From Flavobacteriales bacterium (GTDB taxonomy: Bacteria > Bacteroidota > Bacteroidia > Flavobacteriales_C > GCA-002722245), in assembly GCA_023251075.1 (NCBI GenBank), contig JAHEZM010000004.1:124001-188000 (forward strand): a DNA stretch of 64,000 bases. The letters are read 5' to 3'. Of this stretch, positions 36,522-45,653 are shown piece after piece. The stretch's first letter is position 1. The number at the start of each line of letters is the position of its first letter. The translations under genes were made by a program, and so were the position numbers. The notes under the pieces are model-generated. The model ran no database searches and had not been told where the DNA came from. It saw only the letters and a list, made by a program, of their open reading frames with translations.

Positions 36522-37682
36522 ATGAATAAAAAACTGCTTATAATCGTTTTCCTTTCTGTATTTGCCGTGGTGTTTGCGCTATGGTTTTTGGTGTTTCCAA
36601 CCTTTTTAGATTTGGTTAAAGATCAACCGGATCAAAGCAAAGTGTTTGAAGTAAAATCAAAAATCAATGGAATCGATTATTATGTGAAGTATCACGACAG
36701 TACTCAGCTTGATATAAAAAAGGGCATAGATAGTATTTTTAATGCTGTTGATGCATGCGTAAATCTTACTAATAAAAATTCTGTTTTGTATCGTTTCAAT
36801 CATGCCCCCCTAGATTCATGTGTGGATATAGATGGTGCTTTTCTTGATTTGTTTTTTAATGCTGATGAGGTGTATGAATGTACCGATAGTGCTTTTGATC
36901 CCTCTGTTTATACCTTGTCGCGTGTTTGGGGATTTGGACCAGAAGGCACCAGTGAAATAGATAACTTATATCTTACTATTTCAGATCAGGCGATTCGCGA
37001 TTCAATGATTTTGAATTATGTTGATTCTGTTTCTATGGAGCTGGAAGGTCACACCGGCTTCAATAAAATCACTATTGGCGGTGATGTGTTGAATACAGGA
37101 AAAATAGATGGTTTGGAGCAAGTAAATTGGGCTTGTAAAACAGATACTCTTCTGCAGGTTGATTTTAGCGCAGTGGTAAAAGGATATATTGCCGACAAAA
37201 TTTATGATTACCTATTCTATAAAAAGAAAATCAGAAATTTTATGATTAGTGTGGGCGGGCAAATTGTTACCGAAGGCGGAAAACCAGACGGAAGTCCGTG
37301 GGTGGTTGAAGTAGCCAATCTATTCAACAAAAAAGGAAATACAACTTTTCAATTGAAAGATGAATTCTCCACCATGGCTATTCGCGATAACTATTCAAGC
37401 ACCAGAAAAATTGGAAAAGAAATTATCTCTCAAACTTTTGACCCACGTAAGTATTTACCTGTTGATAATGGTATGAGAACAGTAATTGTTTTCGGACAAG
37501 AAGGCACAAAAGCAGAGGCTTTTGCTACCGCATTGATGGTGATGGGCCCTGATGAAGCCCGAGATTTTGTGGAAGTAAATCCTATGGAAACCATAGAAGC
37601 TTATTTCCTTTATGAAGACGATAAGGGTAAAATCGTGAGTTATGTTTCTCCAGGTTTGGCCGACATCATGAATAAAAAATAA
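36522..37682 (+). CDS. ApbE-like FAD:protein FMN transferase
   Basis: The N-terminal hydrophobic segment (about 4-24) is a signal anchor. The ApbE fold has FDPSVYTLSRVWGFGPEG, FSAVVKGYIADKI and ISVGGQIVTEGGKPDG, with AEAFATALMVMG near the end. The family transfers FMN from FAD onto membrane or periplasmic flavoproteins such as Rnf or Nqr subunits. The active-site Mg ligands appear to be kept. It is 21 bases ahead of mazG and may be co-transcribed with it. Confidence 0.85.
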   Translation: MNKKLLIIVFLSVFAVVFALWFLVFPTFLDLVKDQPDQSKVFEVKSKINGIDYYVKYHDSTQLDIKKGIDSIFNAVDACVNLTNKNSVLYRFNHAPLDSCVDIDGAFLDLFFNADEVYECTDSAFDPSVYTLSRVWGFGPEGTSEIDNLYLTISDQAIRDSMILNYVDSVSMELEGHTGFNKITIGGDVLNTGKIDGLEQVNWACKTDTLLQVDFSAVVKGYIADKIYDYLFYKKKIRNFMISVGGQIVTEGGKPDGSPWVVEVANLFNKKGNTTFQLKDEFSTMAIRDNYSSTRKIGKEIISQTFDPRKYLPVDNGMRTVIVFGQEGTKAEAFATALMVMGPDEARDFVEVNPMETIEAYFLYEDDKGKIVSYVSPGLADIMNKK

Positions 37683-37703
37683 TTTCCCTGAATTTCTTTC
37701 CCT

Positions 37704-38471
37704 ATGAATGAAAAATTAAAAGCTTTTGATCGTCTATTAAACATAATGGATGAGTTGAGAGCCGAATGTCCGTGGGACAAAAAACAAACTTTCGATTCAT
37801 TACGTCACCTAACGATTGAAGAAACTTATGAGTTGTGCGATGCCATTTTAGAAAAGGATATGGATCAAATCAAAGGAGAATTGGGTGATTTGTTTTTGCA
37901 TTTGGTTTTCTATTCTAAAATAGCTGCTGAAACCAAGGTTTTTGATGTGGCCGATGTGTTGAATGCTGTGTGTGAAAAATTGATTTACCGTCATCCTCAT
38001 ATTTATGGTGATGTGAAAGTTGAAAATGAAGAAGATGTAAAACGCAATTGGGAACAATTGAAATTAAAGGAAGGAAAGAAAACTGTTTTACAAGGTGTTC
38101 CAAAATCTTTACCGGCTTTGGTTAAAGCCACCAGAATTCAAGATAAAGCAAGAGGCGTGGGATTTGATTGGGACAATAAAAACCAGGTGTGGGAAAAAGT
38201 TCAGGAAGAAATAGCAGAATTTCAAGCAGAGGAAAAAATAGGTGATCAGGAAAAGATGGAACAAGAATTTGGTGATGTTCTTTTCTCCTTGGTAAATTAT
38301 GCGCGCTTTGTAGGTATTAATCCAGAAGATGCCTTGGAAAGAACCAATAAAAAATTCATTACTCGTTTTAATTTTTTGGAAGCCGAAGTAAATAAACAAG
38401 GCAAAAATTTGCATGATATGACGCTTCCCGAAATGGAGGTGATTTGGAATAAGGCCAAGGAAATAAAATAA
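37704..38471 (+). CDS. mazG: Nucleoside triphosphate pyrophosphohydrolase MazG
   Basis: The 255 residues carry two MazG domains. The first has CPWDKKQTFDSLRHLTIEETYE and ELGDLFLHLVFY. The second has EEIAEFQAE and EFGDVLFSLVNYAR. Full-length MazG hydrolyses NTPs to NMP and PPi, as a housecleaning activity and in modulating ppGpp. It is followed by a histidine kinase gene 23 bases later. Confidence 0.95.
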   Translation: MNEKLKAFDRLLNIMDELRAECPWDKKQTFDSLRHLTIEETYELCDAILEKDMDQIKGELGDLFLHLVFYSKIAAETKVFDVADVLNAVCEKLIYRHPHIYGDVKVENEEDVKRNWEQLKLKEGKKTVLQGVPKSLPALVKATRIQDKARGVGFDWDNKNQVWEKVQEEIAEFQAEEKIGDQEKMEQEFGDVLFSLVNYARFVGINPEDALERTNKKFITRFNFLEAEVNKQGKNLHDMTLPEMEVIWNKAKEIK

Positions 38472-38494
38472 AAATATTCTTTAATTTTTTTTGA

Positions 38495-40243
38495 ATGTTT
38501 AAAAAATTCAGAATAGTTCATCGCTTAACACTGGCTTTTTTATCCTTAGGATTATTGGTGTTGATAGTAGTTTCTGTAGTTTTTTATTTTCAGTTTAAAG
38601 AAGCTTTGATCGACAGAACCATTGAGCAATTAAGTTCGGTGAATATGTTGAAGAAAACCGGCGTTGAAAATACACTCCAACAAAAATTATTAAGCGTAGA
38701 AAAGTTATCGAAAAGCGGAAAAAAAGAGTGGTGGTTAGATTTGCCTTCTGAGCTAGGCATGCACTATTTACCTAGTAATATGCTTTATGTCGATTGCCAG
38801 GAAGCTATTCCCCCCGCAATATTTAATCAACATTACAAGCACATTACTTTCATTGATCTCAGTCATGAGCTTAAATCAAAAAACTTATTGCTTGCTCTCG
38901 TTGTGCCAACCAAAGAAGGAAATTTGTTCTACATGCAGTATCCTGCAGAGATACAAGAATTATTGCACGAACGCACAGGTTTGGGTTTAACGGGTGAATC
39001 GTATTTGGTTGGTTCTGATTACAAAATGCGAAGTTCATCGAGGTTTTTTCCTGATACAGATCCTCTTTCTATAGAAGTGAAATCTGAAGGAGTATTGAAT
39101 GCATTCGATAAAAATGAGGGACAAGGAATAATAAAAGATTATAGAGGAGAGAATGTTTTGAGTGTTTACCGTAAGCTTAATTGGGGTACTATTCACTGGG
39201 TGATTTTATCGGAGATAGATGAGCAGGAAGCTTTGTTACCAGTAAATATTATGCGCAATCGATTAATGGTTATTTCTGCAATATTTTTATTGATTATTAT
39301 TGCTGTTTCGGTTTACATTTCCAGAAGAATTGCGATTCCGATCAGGGCTATTGAAAATGTAGTGTTGGAATTGGCTGAAGGTAAATTTCCGAAAGAAATT
39401 CCTGAGCCCGGTGGTGATGAGATTGGTAAAATGGCCGAAGCTATTGAGAAATTGGTAAGTGGATTGAAAAAAAGTATTGTTTTTGCAGATAAAATCGGAC
39501 AAGGAGATTTTACTTCCGAACATCAGTTGTTGAGTGATGAAGATGCTTTGGGAAAAGCTTTAGAGCACATGAAAAAAAGATTAAACGATTTGGTAAAGCG
39601 AAATGATGAGTTGGCCTTACAAAGCAAGTTTGCATTGGTGCAAGGTCAGGAAGATGAACGAGCCCGTTTGTCGAAAGATATTCACGATGGAGTAGGGCCT
39701 ATACTTACTTCTATTAAATTGAATTTGGCTCAATTACCATTATCCGATGGAGAAAAAAATAATCTGAAGGACTTGATTGATGAGGCTATTACTGAATTAA
39801 GAAGAGTTTCCTATAATTTAATGCCACCTGTTTTATTGGATTTTGGTGCTGGAGCAGCCATCAAAAATTTGATTGAAACAGTAAGCAAATCTACTTCATG
39901 TAAAATATTTTTTATCGACGACTCTAAAAAAGAATCCAGTAAATTGAATAATGAAATTAATGTGACTTTATATCGCATTGCTCAGGAGTCATTAAACAAT
40001 GCGCTTAAATATGCAAAAGCCAATGAAATTAAGGTGTCGTTAACCGAGTTTGAAGATCATGTTAGTTTTTATATTTCCGATAATGGAGAAGGTATTCATT
40101 ATAAAGAATCAAAATCCGATTTTTCAGGAAAAGGACTCATCAATATTAAGGAGCGTGTTGCTCTGTTAAATGGTGATTTTTACTTAACTTCGGAAGGAAG
40201 AGGCACCACAATAGAAGTAGAAATACCCTTATGGAAAAAATAA
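38495..40243 (+). CDS. Sensor histidine kinase, NarX/HisKA_3 type with HAMP
   Basis: A transmembrane helix (about 10-32) leads to a periplasmic sensor region (about 33-245). A second helix (about 255-272) and a HAMP domain follow. The dimerisation/phosphoacceptor helix has [17 protein letters not shown] with His397. The ATPase domain has [15 protein letters not shown] (N box) and SDNGEGI, with [11 protein letters not shown] near the end. The periplasmic part resembles a dCache-like fold. It overlaps the response-regulator gene by 13 bases. Confidence 0.9.
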   Translation: MFKKFRIVHRLTLAFLSLGLLVLIVVSVVFYFQFKEALIDRTIEQLSSVNMLKKTGVENTLQQKLLSVEKLSKSGKKEWWLDLPSELGMHYLPSNMLYVDCQEAIPPAIFNQHYKHITFIDLSHELKSKNLLLALVVPTKEGNLFYMQYPAEIQELLHERTGLGLTGESYLVGSDYKMRSSSRFFPDTDPLSIEVKSEGVLNAFDKNEGQGIIKDYRGENVLSVYRKLNWGTIHWVILSEIDEQEALLPVNIMRNRLMVISAIFLLIIIAVSVYISRRIAIPIRAIENVVLELAEGKFPKEIPEPGGDEIGKMAEAIEKLVSGLKKSIVFADKIGQGDFTSEHQLLSDEDALGKALEHMKKRLNDLVKRNDELALQSKFALVQGQEDERARLSKDIHDGVGPILTSIKLNLAQLPLSDGEKNNLKDLIDEAITELRRVSYNLMPPVLLDFGAGAAIKNLIETVSKSTSCKIFFIDDSKKESSKLNNEINVTLYRIAQESLNNALKYAKANEIKVSLTEFEDHVSFYISDNGEGIHYKESKSDFSGKGLINIKERVALLNGDFYLTSEGRGTTIEVEIPLWKK

Positions 40244-40863
40244 AAGTAGTTATTGCCGACGATCATCAATTGTTTAGAAATGGAATCATTTCTATTTTAC
40301 AAAATGATCGTGATTTTGAGGTAACTGGCGATGCAGGAAATGGAATAGAATTACTTCAATTGCTAAAAGATAAACTAACTGATGTGGTGCTGGTGGATTT
40401 GGCGATGCCAGGAATGGGCGGACAAGAAGTAATTACTCTCGCGAAGCAAGCTCATCCTCATCTCAAATTCATTGTGCTTACCATGCATGATGAAGGTCAA
40501 TATGTGGTTAAAAGTGTTAGAAATGGTGCGCACGGTTATTTGCTTAAGAATGTGGATGAAAATGAATTGAAGCTTGCCATTAAAGAGGTTTATGCGAATA
40601 AGAAATATTTTAATCGCCATATCACCGAGTTGATGATCAATAATATGGGGGTTCCCGAAAATGATGTGGAAAATGAATTGACCCCTCGTGAATTAGAAGT
40701 ATTGAAATTAGTGTCTGATGGAAAAATCACCAAGGAAATAGCCGATCAATTAAGTGTTAGCACCCGAACAATCGAAACGCATAGAGTGAATATGATGAAG
40801 AAACTAGGGGTACAAAATTCTGCAGAATTAATTAAGAAAGCAGCTAAAATGAATTTGATATAA
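40231..40863 (+). CDS. NarL/LuxR-family response regulator
   Basis: The receiver domain has the acidic pair ADDH (Asp10, Asp11) and the phosphoacceptor Asp56 in [13 protein letters not shown]. The C-terminal GerE helix-turn-helix (about 145-205) reads [25 protein letters not shown]. The 13-base overlap with the kinase gene marks it as the cognate partner. Its target genes are not evident. Confidence 0.94.
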   Translation: MEKIKVVIADDHQLFRNGIISILQNDRDFEVTGDAGNGIELLQLLKDKLTDVVLVDLAMPGMGGQEVITLAKQAHPHLKFIVLTMHDEGQYVVKSVRNGAHGYLLKNVDENELKLAIKEVYANKKYFNRHITELMINNMGVPENDVENELTPRELEVLKLVSDGKITKEIADQLSVSTRTIETHRVNMMKKLGVQNSAELIKKAAKMNLI

Positions 40864-40891
40864 GAAACTAAGTTTCCTACTTCTCTACATT

Positions 40892-41035
40892 CAGTCCGTC
40901 ATTGCGAGATTTTTGTACCCAAAAATGAAGCAATCTTATGACGCATATGCTAATTATTTATCTAAGTGTTTTAAGTTGTAATTAATGATAAGATTGCTTC
41001 ATTTTTGGGTACAAAAATCTCGCAATGATGAACTG
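40892..41035. repeat. Inverted-repeat element, REP-like family
   Basis: Two 48-bp arms (40892-40939, 40988-41035) are complementary with two mismatches around a 48-base spacer. Each arm is itself a hairpin: ATTGCGAGAT, TTTTTG, TACC, CAAAAA, TGAAGCAAT. The ends match the repeats at 24565-24598. Confidence 0.85.
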
Positions 41036-41055
41036 GTAGTATTATCTTCTATAAT

Positions 41056-41094
41056 AAAAAGGCCGCTCATCCCCACCAATCAAGCGACCTTTTT
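41056..41094. terminator. Probable bidirectional terminator
   Basis: AAAAAGGCCGCT pairs with AGCGACCTTTTT (one mismatch) around a 15-base loop. It sits between the response-regulator gene and the convergent gene at 41111. Confidence 0.7.
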
Positions 41095-41110
41095 GGGCAA
41101 GTGCCGTGGG

Positions 41111-41404
41111 TTAAGCGGCGTAAAAATAAGATACTCCTTCTCGGAAAGATGCGTATTTAGAAAGTGTTTCAGGCTTACTAATATCATCGGCTTTTATCTT
41201 TTCCGTTACCACATAAACACCTTCCACCATATCTACCTTTTTAGGGTCATCCTCCCATAATTTTGCTTTAAATTTATCGTACCATTCGTGAAATTTCTCC
41301 ATGCTGGAAAAATAACGTACCTCATGAATGATCTCTTCAGTTCGCTGACGCTTAATGCCATCTGCGCTTAAGATATACCTTTCTTTTAATGTTGCTTTAA
41401 TCAT
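41111..41404 (-). CDS. Small protein (97 aa), unrecognised
   Basis: The protein is charged and probably mixed alpha/beta. It has EIIHEVRYFSSMEKFHEWYDKF in the centre and no recognised motif, no signal peptide and no membrane segment, so it is cytoplasmic if expressed. It is flanked by a terminator on one side and the SiaC genes on the other. Confidence 0.55.
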   Translation of the reverse strand: MIKATLKERYILSADGIKRQRTEEIIHEVRYFSSMEKFHEWYDKFKAKLWEDDPKKVDMVEGVYVVTEKIKADDISKPETLSKYASFREGVSYFYAA

Positions 41405-41526
41405 ATACTTTAGATTAATTGGTTACTTCAAAATTATAATAACAGCTGTTCGATTGCTCTATCAATAATTATGGATTTTTTTTAGATAAACTACAGATAT
41501 TATTTTGCGTAAAATACTGAGGAAAC

Positions 41527-41946
41527 TTACTCTTCAACTTCTATAAAATTGAAAGGAACTTTTAATACTGTTTCAAAATCCCTGGCTATTTCTAACATAC
41601 TGTCATCAGATTCATCATATAACCAGTTAATTTCTATTTCATAACCTTCATTTACTACCGATTTCATTGCTATCAATAGCTTGATGAAATACTTTGAAGA
41701 TCCTGTATTGATGTATTCCATGTATATATTCATTAGTGTTTTCTTTTGTGGTTTTTTTACATATTCTTCTATGATCTCAATGAGTGGGGCAAAGAAGGAA
41801 TGATAATCTTCAGGATGTGATCTGCCCGACATTTGAAAAAGTCCTTGATCGGCATCAAAAAGGATATGAGGAGAGGTTTCTGTGCCTTCCATCACGTAAA
41901 TATTAAACTTACTAGAATGAGTGTTTTTTGAATTTTTCATTGGCAT
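41527..41946 (-). CDS. SiaC-family regulatory phosphoprotein (DUF1987)
   Basis: The 139 residues match the SiaC/DUF1987 fold: YVMEGTETSPHILFDADQGLFQMSGRSHPED, FFAPLIEIIEEYV and MEYINTGSSKYF. In Pseudomonas, SiaC is phosphorylated on Thr in the corresponding region and, when unphosphorylated, activates a diguanylate cyclase. The Thr of INTGSSK is the likely site here. A paralogue lies 131 bases upstream. No SiaA, SiaB or SiaD gene is in the window. Confidence 0.82.
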   Translation of the reverse strand: MPMKNSKNTHSSKFNIYVMEGTETSPHILFDADQGLFQMSGRSHPEDYHSFFAPLIEIIEEYVKKPQKKTLMNIYMEYINTGSSKYFIKLLIAMKSVVNEGYEIEINWLYDESDDSMLEIARDFETVLKVPFNFIEVEE

Positions 41947-42014
41947 TGGTTTAATGCAAGCAAGGTACCCACATGACCTCTAAGCTGAAATGCCAGATAA
42001 TCGGTATTTTGTAT

Positions 42015-42043
42015 AAAAAAAATTGCACCTTTTTGAGGTGCAA
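42015..42043 (-). terminator. Rho-independent terminator after the 42078 SiaC gene
   Basis: On the minus strand TTGCACCT and AGGTGCAA form an 8-bp hairpin followed by a run of eight Ts. It ends the transcript of the SiaC gene just upstream and shows that the two SiaC genes are probably separate units. Confidence 0.82.
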
Positions 42044-42077
42044 ATACTGATTCTTTAAATGATTAAAATACCTAGAG

Positions 42078-42458
42078 CTATTCCTCTATTTCAATCATAT
42101 TAAATGGAACCTTAATAATGGTTTGGTAATCAATACCTACTTCACGCATATCTTCATCATCTTCTTCGTAGTACCAATTGATTACAATTTCTTTTTCCAA
42201 CTTAACAATTTGTTCCAATTGCTTGAAAATATCAAGAATACATTTAGAAGAACTGGTGTTGAAATATTCTAAATGAACATTAACTATGGTTTTGGGTTGT
42301 GGCTGTTTTGAATAGTGTGTGATTGTTTCAATTAAAGGGGTGTAAAAATCAATCGAATCTTCGGGAATTGATCGCCCTTTTAATTCTAATAAACCTTCTT
42401 CTGCGCTAAATATTACTGTTGGAGATTTAGCTGTACCTTCTATTTTAATGTTTCCCAT
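42078..42458 (-). CDS. SiaC-family regulatory phosphoprotein (DUF1987), second copy
   Basis: The 126-residue paralogue of the downstream gene shares its layout: EGTAKSPTVIFSAEEGLLELKGRSIPED, FYTPLIETITHY, LEYFNTSSSKC and VPFNMIEIEE at the end. The FNTSSSK motif keeps the likely phospho-Thr. It has its own terminator at 42015-42043. Presence without SiaA, B or D is noted in the findings. Confidence 0.82.
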   Translation of the reverse strand: MGNIKIEGTAKSPTVIFSAEEGLLELKGRSIPEDSIDFYTPLIETITHYSKQPQPKTIVNVHLEYFNTSSSKCILDIFKQLEQIVKLEKEIVINWYYEEDDEDMREVGIDYQTIIKVPFNMIEIEE

Positions 42459-42615
42459 AAGTTCAATTTCTTCTTTGAATTGATAGCACTAATATACAAT
42501 CTTACTTTGAAAATACTAATAGTGCTGCTAAAAATACACTGACTTATACTTTTAAAAACTATAAATGTTCTGTTTATATTTACCTGGTAATGAAAAATCA
42601 TTTTTAATTTGCATT

Positions 42616-42969
42616 ATGGAACGTTTTGAGCACAAATCGAAAAAGGTGATTTCTGTAAAATCCTTTATTCGCCGACAATTTCAATTTGTAATCTATGCCG
42701 TGTTAATTATTGTATTTTCATTGGTTTTGGGGATGGTGGGATACCATTATCTGGGAAATTTAGGATGGATTGATTCTTTGCTGAATGCTTCTATGATTTT
42801 AACCGGAATGGGACCGGTGAACCTACTCAGTTCTAATGCGGCTAAAATATTTGCATCTGCTTATTCCTTGTATAGTGGAATTGTGTTTTTAACTACAACA
42901 GCAATGCTTTTAGCACCGGCTGTTCACCGCTTAATGCATATTTTACACTTGGAAACAGAAAAAGACTAA
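42616..42969 (+). CDS. Small membrane protein resembling one half of a K+ channel pore module
   Basis: I place the start at the ATG at 42616 (MERFEHKSKK). Two hydrophobic helices (about 22-45 and 80-108) flank a loop NASMILTGMGPVNLLSSNA. The loop's TGMGP recalls a degenerate pore loop of two-helix potassium channels, but the canonical TxGYG filter is absent. Homologues in Bacteroidota are often left as hypothetical. The stop overlaps that of the convergent HAD gene by 4 bases. Confidence 0.55.
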   Translation: MERFEHKSKKVISVKSFIRRQFQFVIYAVLIIVFSLVLGMVGYHYLGNLGWIDSLLNASMILTGMGPVNLLSSNAAKIFASAYSLYSGIVFLTTTAMLLAPAVHRLMHILHLETEKD

Positions 42970-43601
42970 AGATGATTTAAAATTTCCAGCGCCTCATCGA
43001 TCACTACCAAAGCCCCCGCATCCTGCAATTCGTTTTTTTCTGCATAACCATAACTTACTCCAATACAAGGAAGTTGGTGGTGCTTTGCCCCTAAAACATC
43101 GTGTTTCCTGTCGCCAATCATCATTACACTGTGTTTTTTCGGATCATAATTGAGTTGAAGTAATACTTCTGCGATAATCTCTGATTTTTCTCCCCTCGAT
43201 CCATCCATGTTGCTTCCCACTACTGCCGAAAAAAAATGGTCGATTTTAAAGTATTTCAAAATTATTTCTGAGTAATAGGTGGGCTTTCCTGTGGCTAAAC
43301 CTATCGTATAGTTTTTTGCTTGCAATTCTTTTAATACCTCCACAATTCCAGGATACAATTGGTTTTCGTAAATCCCTTTGCTTGCATAATATTCGCGATA
43401 AATACGCACTGCATTCTGATAATCGGCAATACCATAGTTAACACCGAAGGTATGTTGCAGAGGTGGGCCAATAAATTGCTGTATTTTTTCTCGCGGTTCT
43501 TCCGGAAAACCTAACTTTTTTAAGGCATATTGAATGGAATTCACAATCCCTTGAGAGGAATCGGTAATGGTACCATCTAAATCGAACAATACAATTTTCA
43601 C
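42966..43601 (-). CDS. HAD-superfamily phosphatase, phosphoglycolate phosphatase-like
   Basis: The GTG at 43601 gives the usual N-terminus VKIVLFDLDGTITDSS (motif I). Motif II is in TGKPTYYSEIIL and motifs III-IV in MMIGDRKHDVLGAKHHQ. With 211 residues it has the length of Gph/PgmB-like enzymes, and the cap is the alpha-helical type. A reading extended back to 43811 would add 70 residues that run antisense through the TerB/DnaJ gene and look unlike the family. The substrate is not certain. Confidence 0.85.
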   Translation of the reverse strand: MKIVLFDLDGTITDSSQGIVNSIQYALKKLGFPEEPREKIQQFIGPPLQHTFGVNYGIADYQNAVRIYREYYASKGIYENQLYPGIVEVLKELQAKNYTIGLATGKPTYYSEIILKYFKIDHFFSAVVGSNMDGSRGEKSEIIAEVLLQLNYDPKKHSVMMIGDRKHDVLGAKHHQLPCIGVSYGYAEKNELQDAGALVVIDEALEILNHL

Positions 43602-43668
43602 AAGATTTAATTTTCCAGCACAATAATATGTATAAATTTGGGCAGGTTTAAATTTCAAAGTAAAATTA

Positions 43669-44457
43669 ATGTTCGGAAAAATTTTTGGTGCAGCAATAGG
43701 TTGGGCCTTATCAGGTGGAAATTGGGTGGGAGCTTTGGCAGGCTTATTTATAGGCGCCATATTCGATCGCTCAACAGTGAAGGTGAAAGTAGGGGGTGGA
43801 CAAACTACCATTGGTGATTTTAGTACCAGTCTTTTAATTCTATCGGCTGCAGTGATGAAAGCCGATGGTAAAATTATGAGATCGGAACTCGATTTTGTTA
43901 AAAGATTTTTTAGTGAACAATTCGGAGCGGATCACGCTCAACAACAAATTTTAGAATTAAGAGAGTTACTCAAACAAGATATTGCTATTAAGGAAGTGTG
44001 TACCGAAATTCGTGATCACATGGATTATCATTTGCGTTTGCAACTACTCCATTGTCTTTTTGGTTTAGCCAATGCCGATGATCAAATGGGCAAGCAAGAG
44101 CAAGATATGATTTACGATATTGCGATGCACATGGGAATTAATTTTAAAGATTATGAGTCTTTAAAAGCCATGTTTATGTTTGGTGGGTATGGCGGACAAC
44201 AACAGTACAGCAATGCGGGTGGACAACAACGTTCCAGAAGCAATCAAATGAACACTTCGTCTGCCTACAAAATTCTTGAAATTGAAGAAAATGTTGAAGA
44301 TGATTCGGTGAAAAAAGCTTATCGCAAAATGGCTATTAAATATCATCCCGATAAAGTAGCCAGCTTAGGAGAATCTCATGTTAAAGCAGCTACAGAGAAG
44401 TTTCAAAAAGTACAGGAAGCTTACGATTTGATTTGTAATGTGAGAGGGATGAAGTAA
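43669..44457 (+). CDS. DjlA-like protein with TerB and J domains
   Basis: A Gly-rich hydrophobic N-terminus (FGAAIGWALSGGNWVGALAGLFIGAIF) is followed by a TerB-like helical domain (about 45-165, with AAVMKADGKIMRSELDFVKRFF). A Gln/Gly/Asn-rich linker leads to a C-terminal J domain (about 198-262) with KYHPDK, whose HPD contacts DnaK. This order is that of DjlA co-chaperones. The gene starts 67 bases from the divergent HAD gene. Confidence 0.88.
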   Translation: MFGKIFGAAIGWALSGGNWVGALAGLFIGAIFDRSTVKVKVGGGQTTIGDFSTSLLILSAAVMKADGKIMRSELDFVKRFFSEQFGADHAQQQILELRELLKQDIAIKEVCTEIRDHMDYHLRLQLLHCLFGLANADDQMGKQEQDMIYDIAMHMGINFKDYESLKAMFMFGGYGGQQQYSNAGGQQRSRSNQMNTSSAYKILEIEENVEDDSVKKAYRKMAIKYHPDKVASLGESHVKAATEKFQKVQEAYDLICNVRGMK

Positions 44458-44464
44458 ATATTTA

Positions 44465-44887
44465 CTATTTCGGTTTCACCAACACCGCCATTGTTAGCCT
44501 GCTAATACAAACCAATTTTTCTTGCTCGTTCACAATTTTAATTTCCCATATATGTGTTTTCGCACCAATGTGAATGGCAGTGGCTATTCCGTAAACCCAG
44601 CCTTTACTAGCAGGACGAATATGATTGGCGTTTACTTCCAAGCCAACACAAATGTATTTTTCCTGATCGATCACTAAAACAGAAGCAATGCTACCTAATG
44701 ATTCTGCCAAAACTACCGATGATCCACCGTGTAGTATTCCCGCTGGCTGTATCGTTCTATGGTCAACTGGCATCTTTCCCGAAATTGAATTTTCAGTCAA
44801 TTCGGTGATTTCTATGCCAATATGTTCTAAAATAGTATTTGGGATAAATTTTTGCAGATCAGAAAGAGTATAGTTTTTAAACCACAT
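44465..44887 (-). CDS. Hotdog-fold thioesterase, PaaI type
   Basis: The 140 residues show the 4HBT pattern: ITELTENSISGKMPVDHRTIQPAGILHGGSSVVLAES with the HGG motif, then GLEVNANHIRPASKG. Enzymes of this group hydrolyse acyl-CoAs such as 1,4-dihydroxy-2-naphthoyl-CoA or phenylacetyl-CoA. The exact substrate cannot be told. It converges with the DjlA-like gene with only 7 bases between the stops. Confidence 0.88.
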   Translation of the reverse strand: MWFKNYTLSDLQKFIPNTILEHIGIEITELTENSISGKMPVDHRTIQPAGILHGGSSVVLAESLGSIASVLVIDQEKYICVGLEVNANHIRPASKGWVYGIATAIHIGAKTHIWEIKIVNEQEKLVCISRLTMAVLVKPK

Positions 44888-44936
44888 GTGCGCAGAGTTT
44901 ATTTATTTCAAGTTTAAAGTTAATTAAATTGATCGT

Positions 44937-45653
44937 ATGTCGATTGCACTGAAAGAATTAAGGGTAAAAGTATTGGAGAGTATTCGCTTTCCATTACTTT
45001 TTTTGGCAGTGTGCTGGTTGGTTTTTTTTACAGCAGTGTTTTTCGATTTGGATTTTCATAAATACGGGGTGAGTCCGAGAGAATGGAAAGGACTCCTTGG
45101 AATTTTATTGATGCCTTTTTTACATGGTGATTTAGAGCATATTCTCAATAATTCATTTGGTATTCTTACCCTTACTACTTTGCTTTTTTTCTTTTATAAA
45201 TCCATAGCGTACAAAGTTTTTTGGTTGTGTTTTTTTATTTCAGGGTTTTGGACTTGGAGTATTGCTTATGGCGGATATCATATTGGTGCCAGTGCTATTA
45301 TTTATGCTTTGTTTGGATTCCTGGTGCCAAGTGGAATGATTCGCAGAGACACTCATCTTTTGGCCATTACCTTTCTGGTTATTTTTGCTCATTCAGGTAT
45401 CGTGTGGGGAATTTTCCCAACTAAACCGGGTATCTCTTGGGAAGGTCATTTAGCAGGATTTTTAGCCGGAATTGTTTTAGCTATTTATTATAGAAAAGAA
45501 GGTCCGCAAAAAAAGAAAATCATCATTAACGACGATGATACTTTCAATGAAATGCGTTTTGGAAAATACTATTGGGATGAAGAAAAACGAAAAGAAGAAT
45601 TAGAAAAAGAGTATTTCAAAATTATTTACAATTATAAAAAAGAGGGGGATTAA
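44937..45653 (+). CDS. Rhomboid intramembrane serine protease
   Basis: Six membrane segments carry the catalytic dyad Ser119 (GASAIIYALFGF) and His171 (EGHLAGFLAG). The L1 region has GDLEHILNNSFG. A charged C-terminal tail of about 45 residues extends into the cytoplasm. The substrate is unknown. Its stop overlaps that of the convergent gene by 4 bases. Confidence 0.92.
   Translation: MSIALKELRVKVLESIRFPLLFLAVCWLVFFTAVFFDLDFHKYGVSPREWKGLLGILLMPFLHGDLEHILNNSFGILTLTTLLFFFYKSIAYKVFWLCFFISGFWTWSIAYGGYHIGASAIIYALFGFLVPSGMIRRDTHLLAITFLVIFAHSGIVWGIFPTKPGISWEGHLAGFLAGIVLAIYYRKEGPQKKKIIINDDDTFNEMRFGKYYWDEEKRKEELEKEYFKIIYNYKKEGD

Noticed and set aside
42616-42969. A true potassium channel
   Set aside because: The loop TGMGP is only reminiscent. 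The TxGYG filter is absent, so I keep it as a small membrane protein.
43602-43811. N-terminal extension of the HAD phosphatase
   Set aside because: The added 70 residues are Pro/Lys-rich, antisense to the TerB/DnaJ gene and unlike the family. The GTG at 43601 gives the expected FDLDGT opening.
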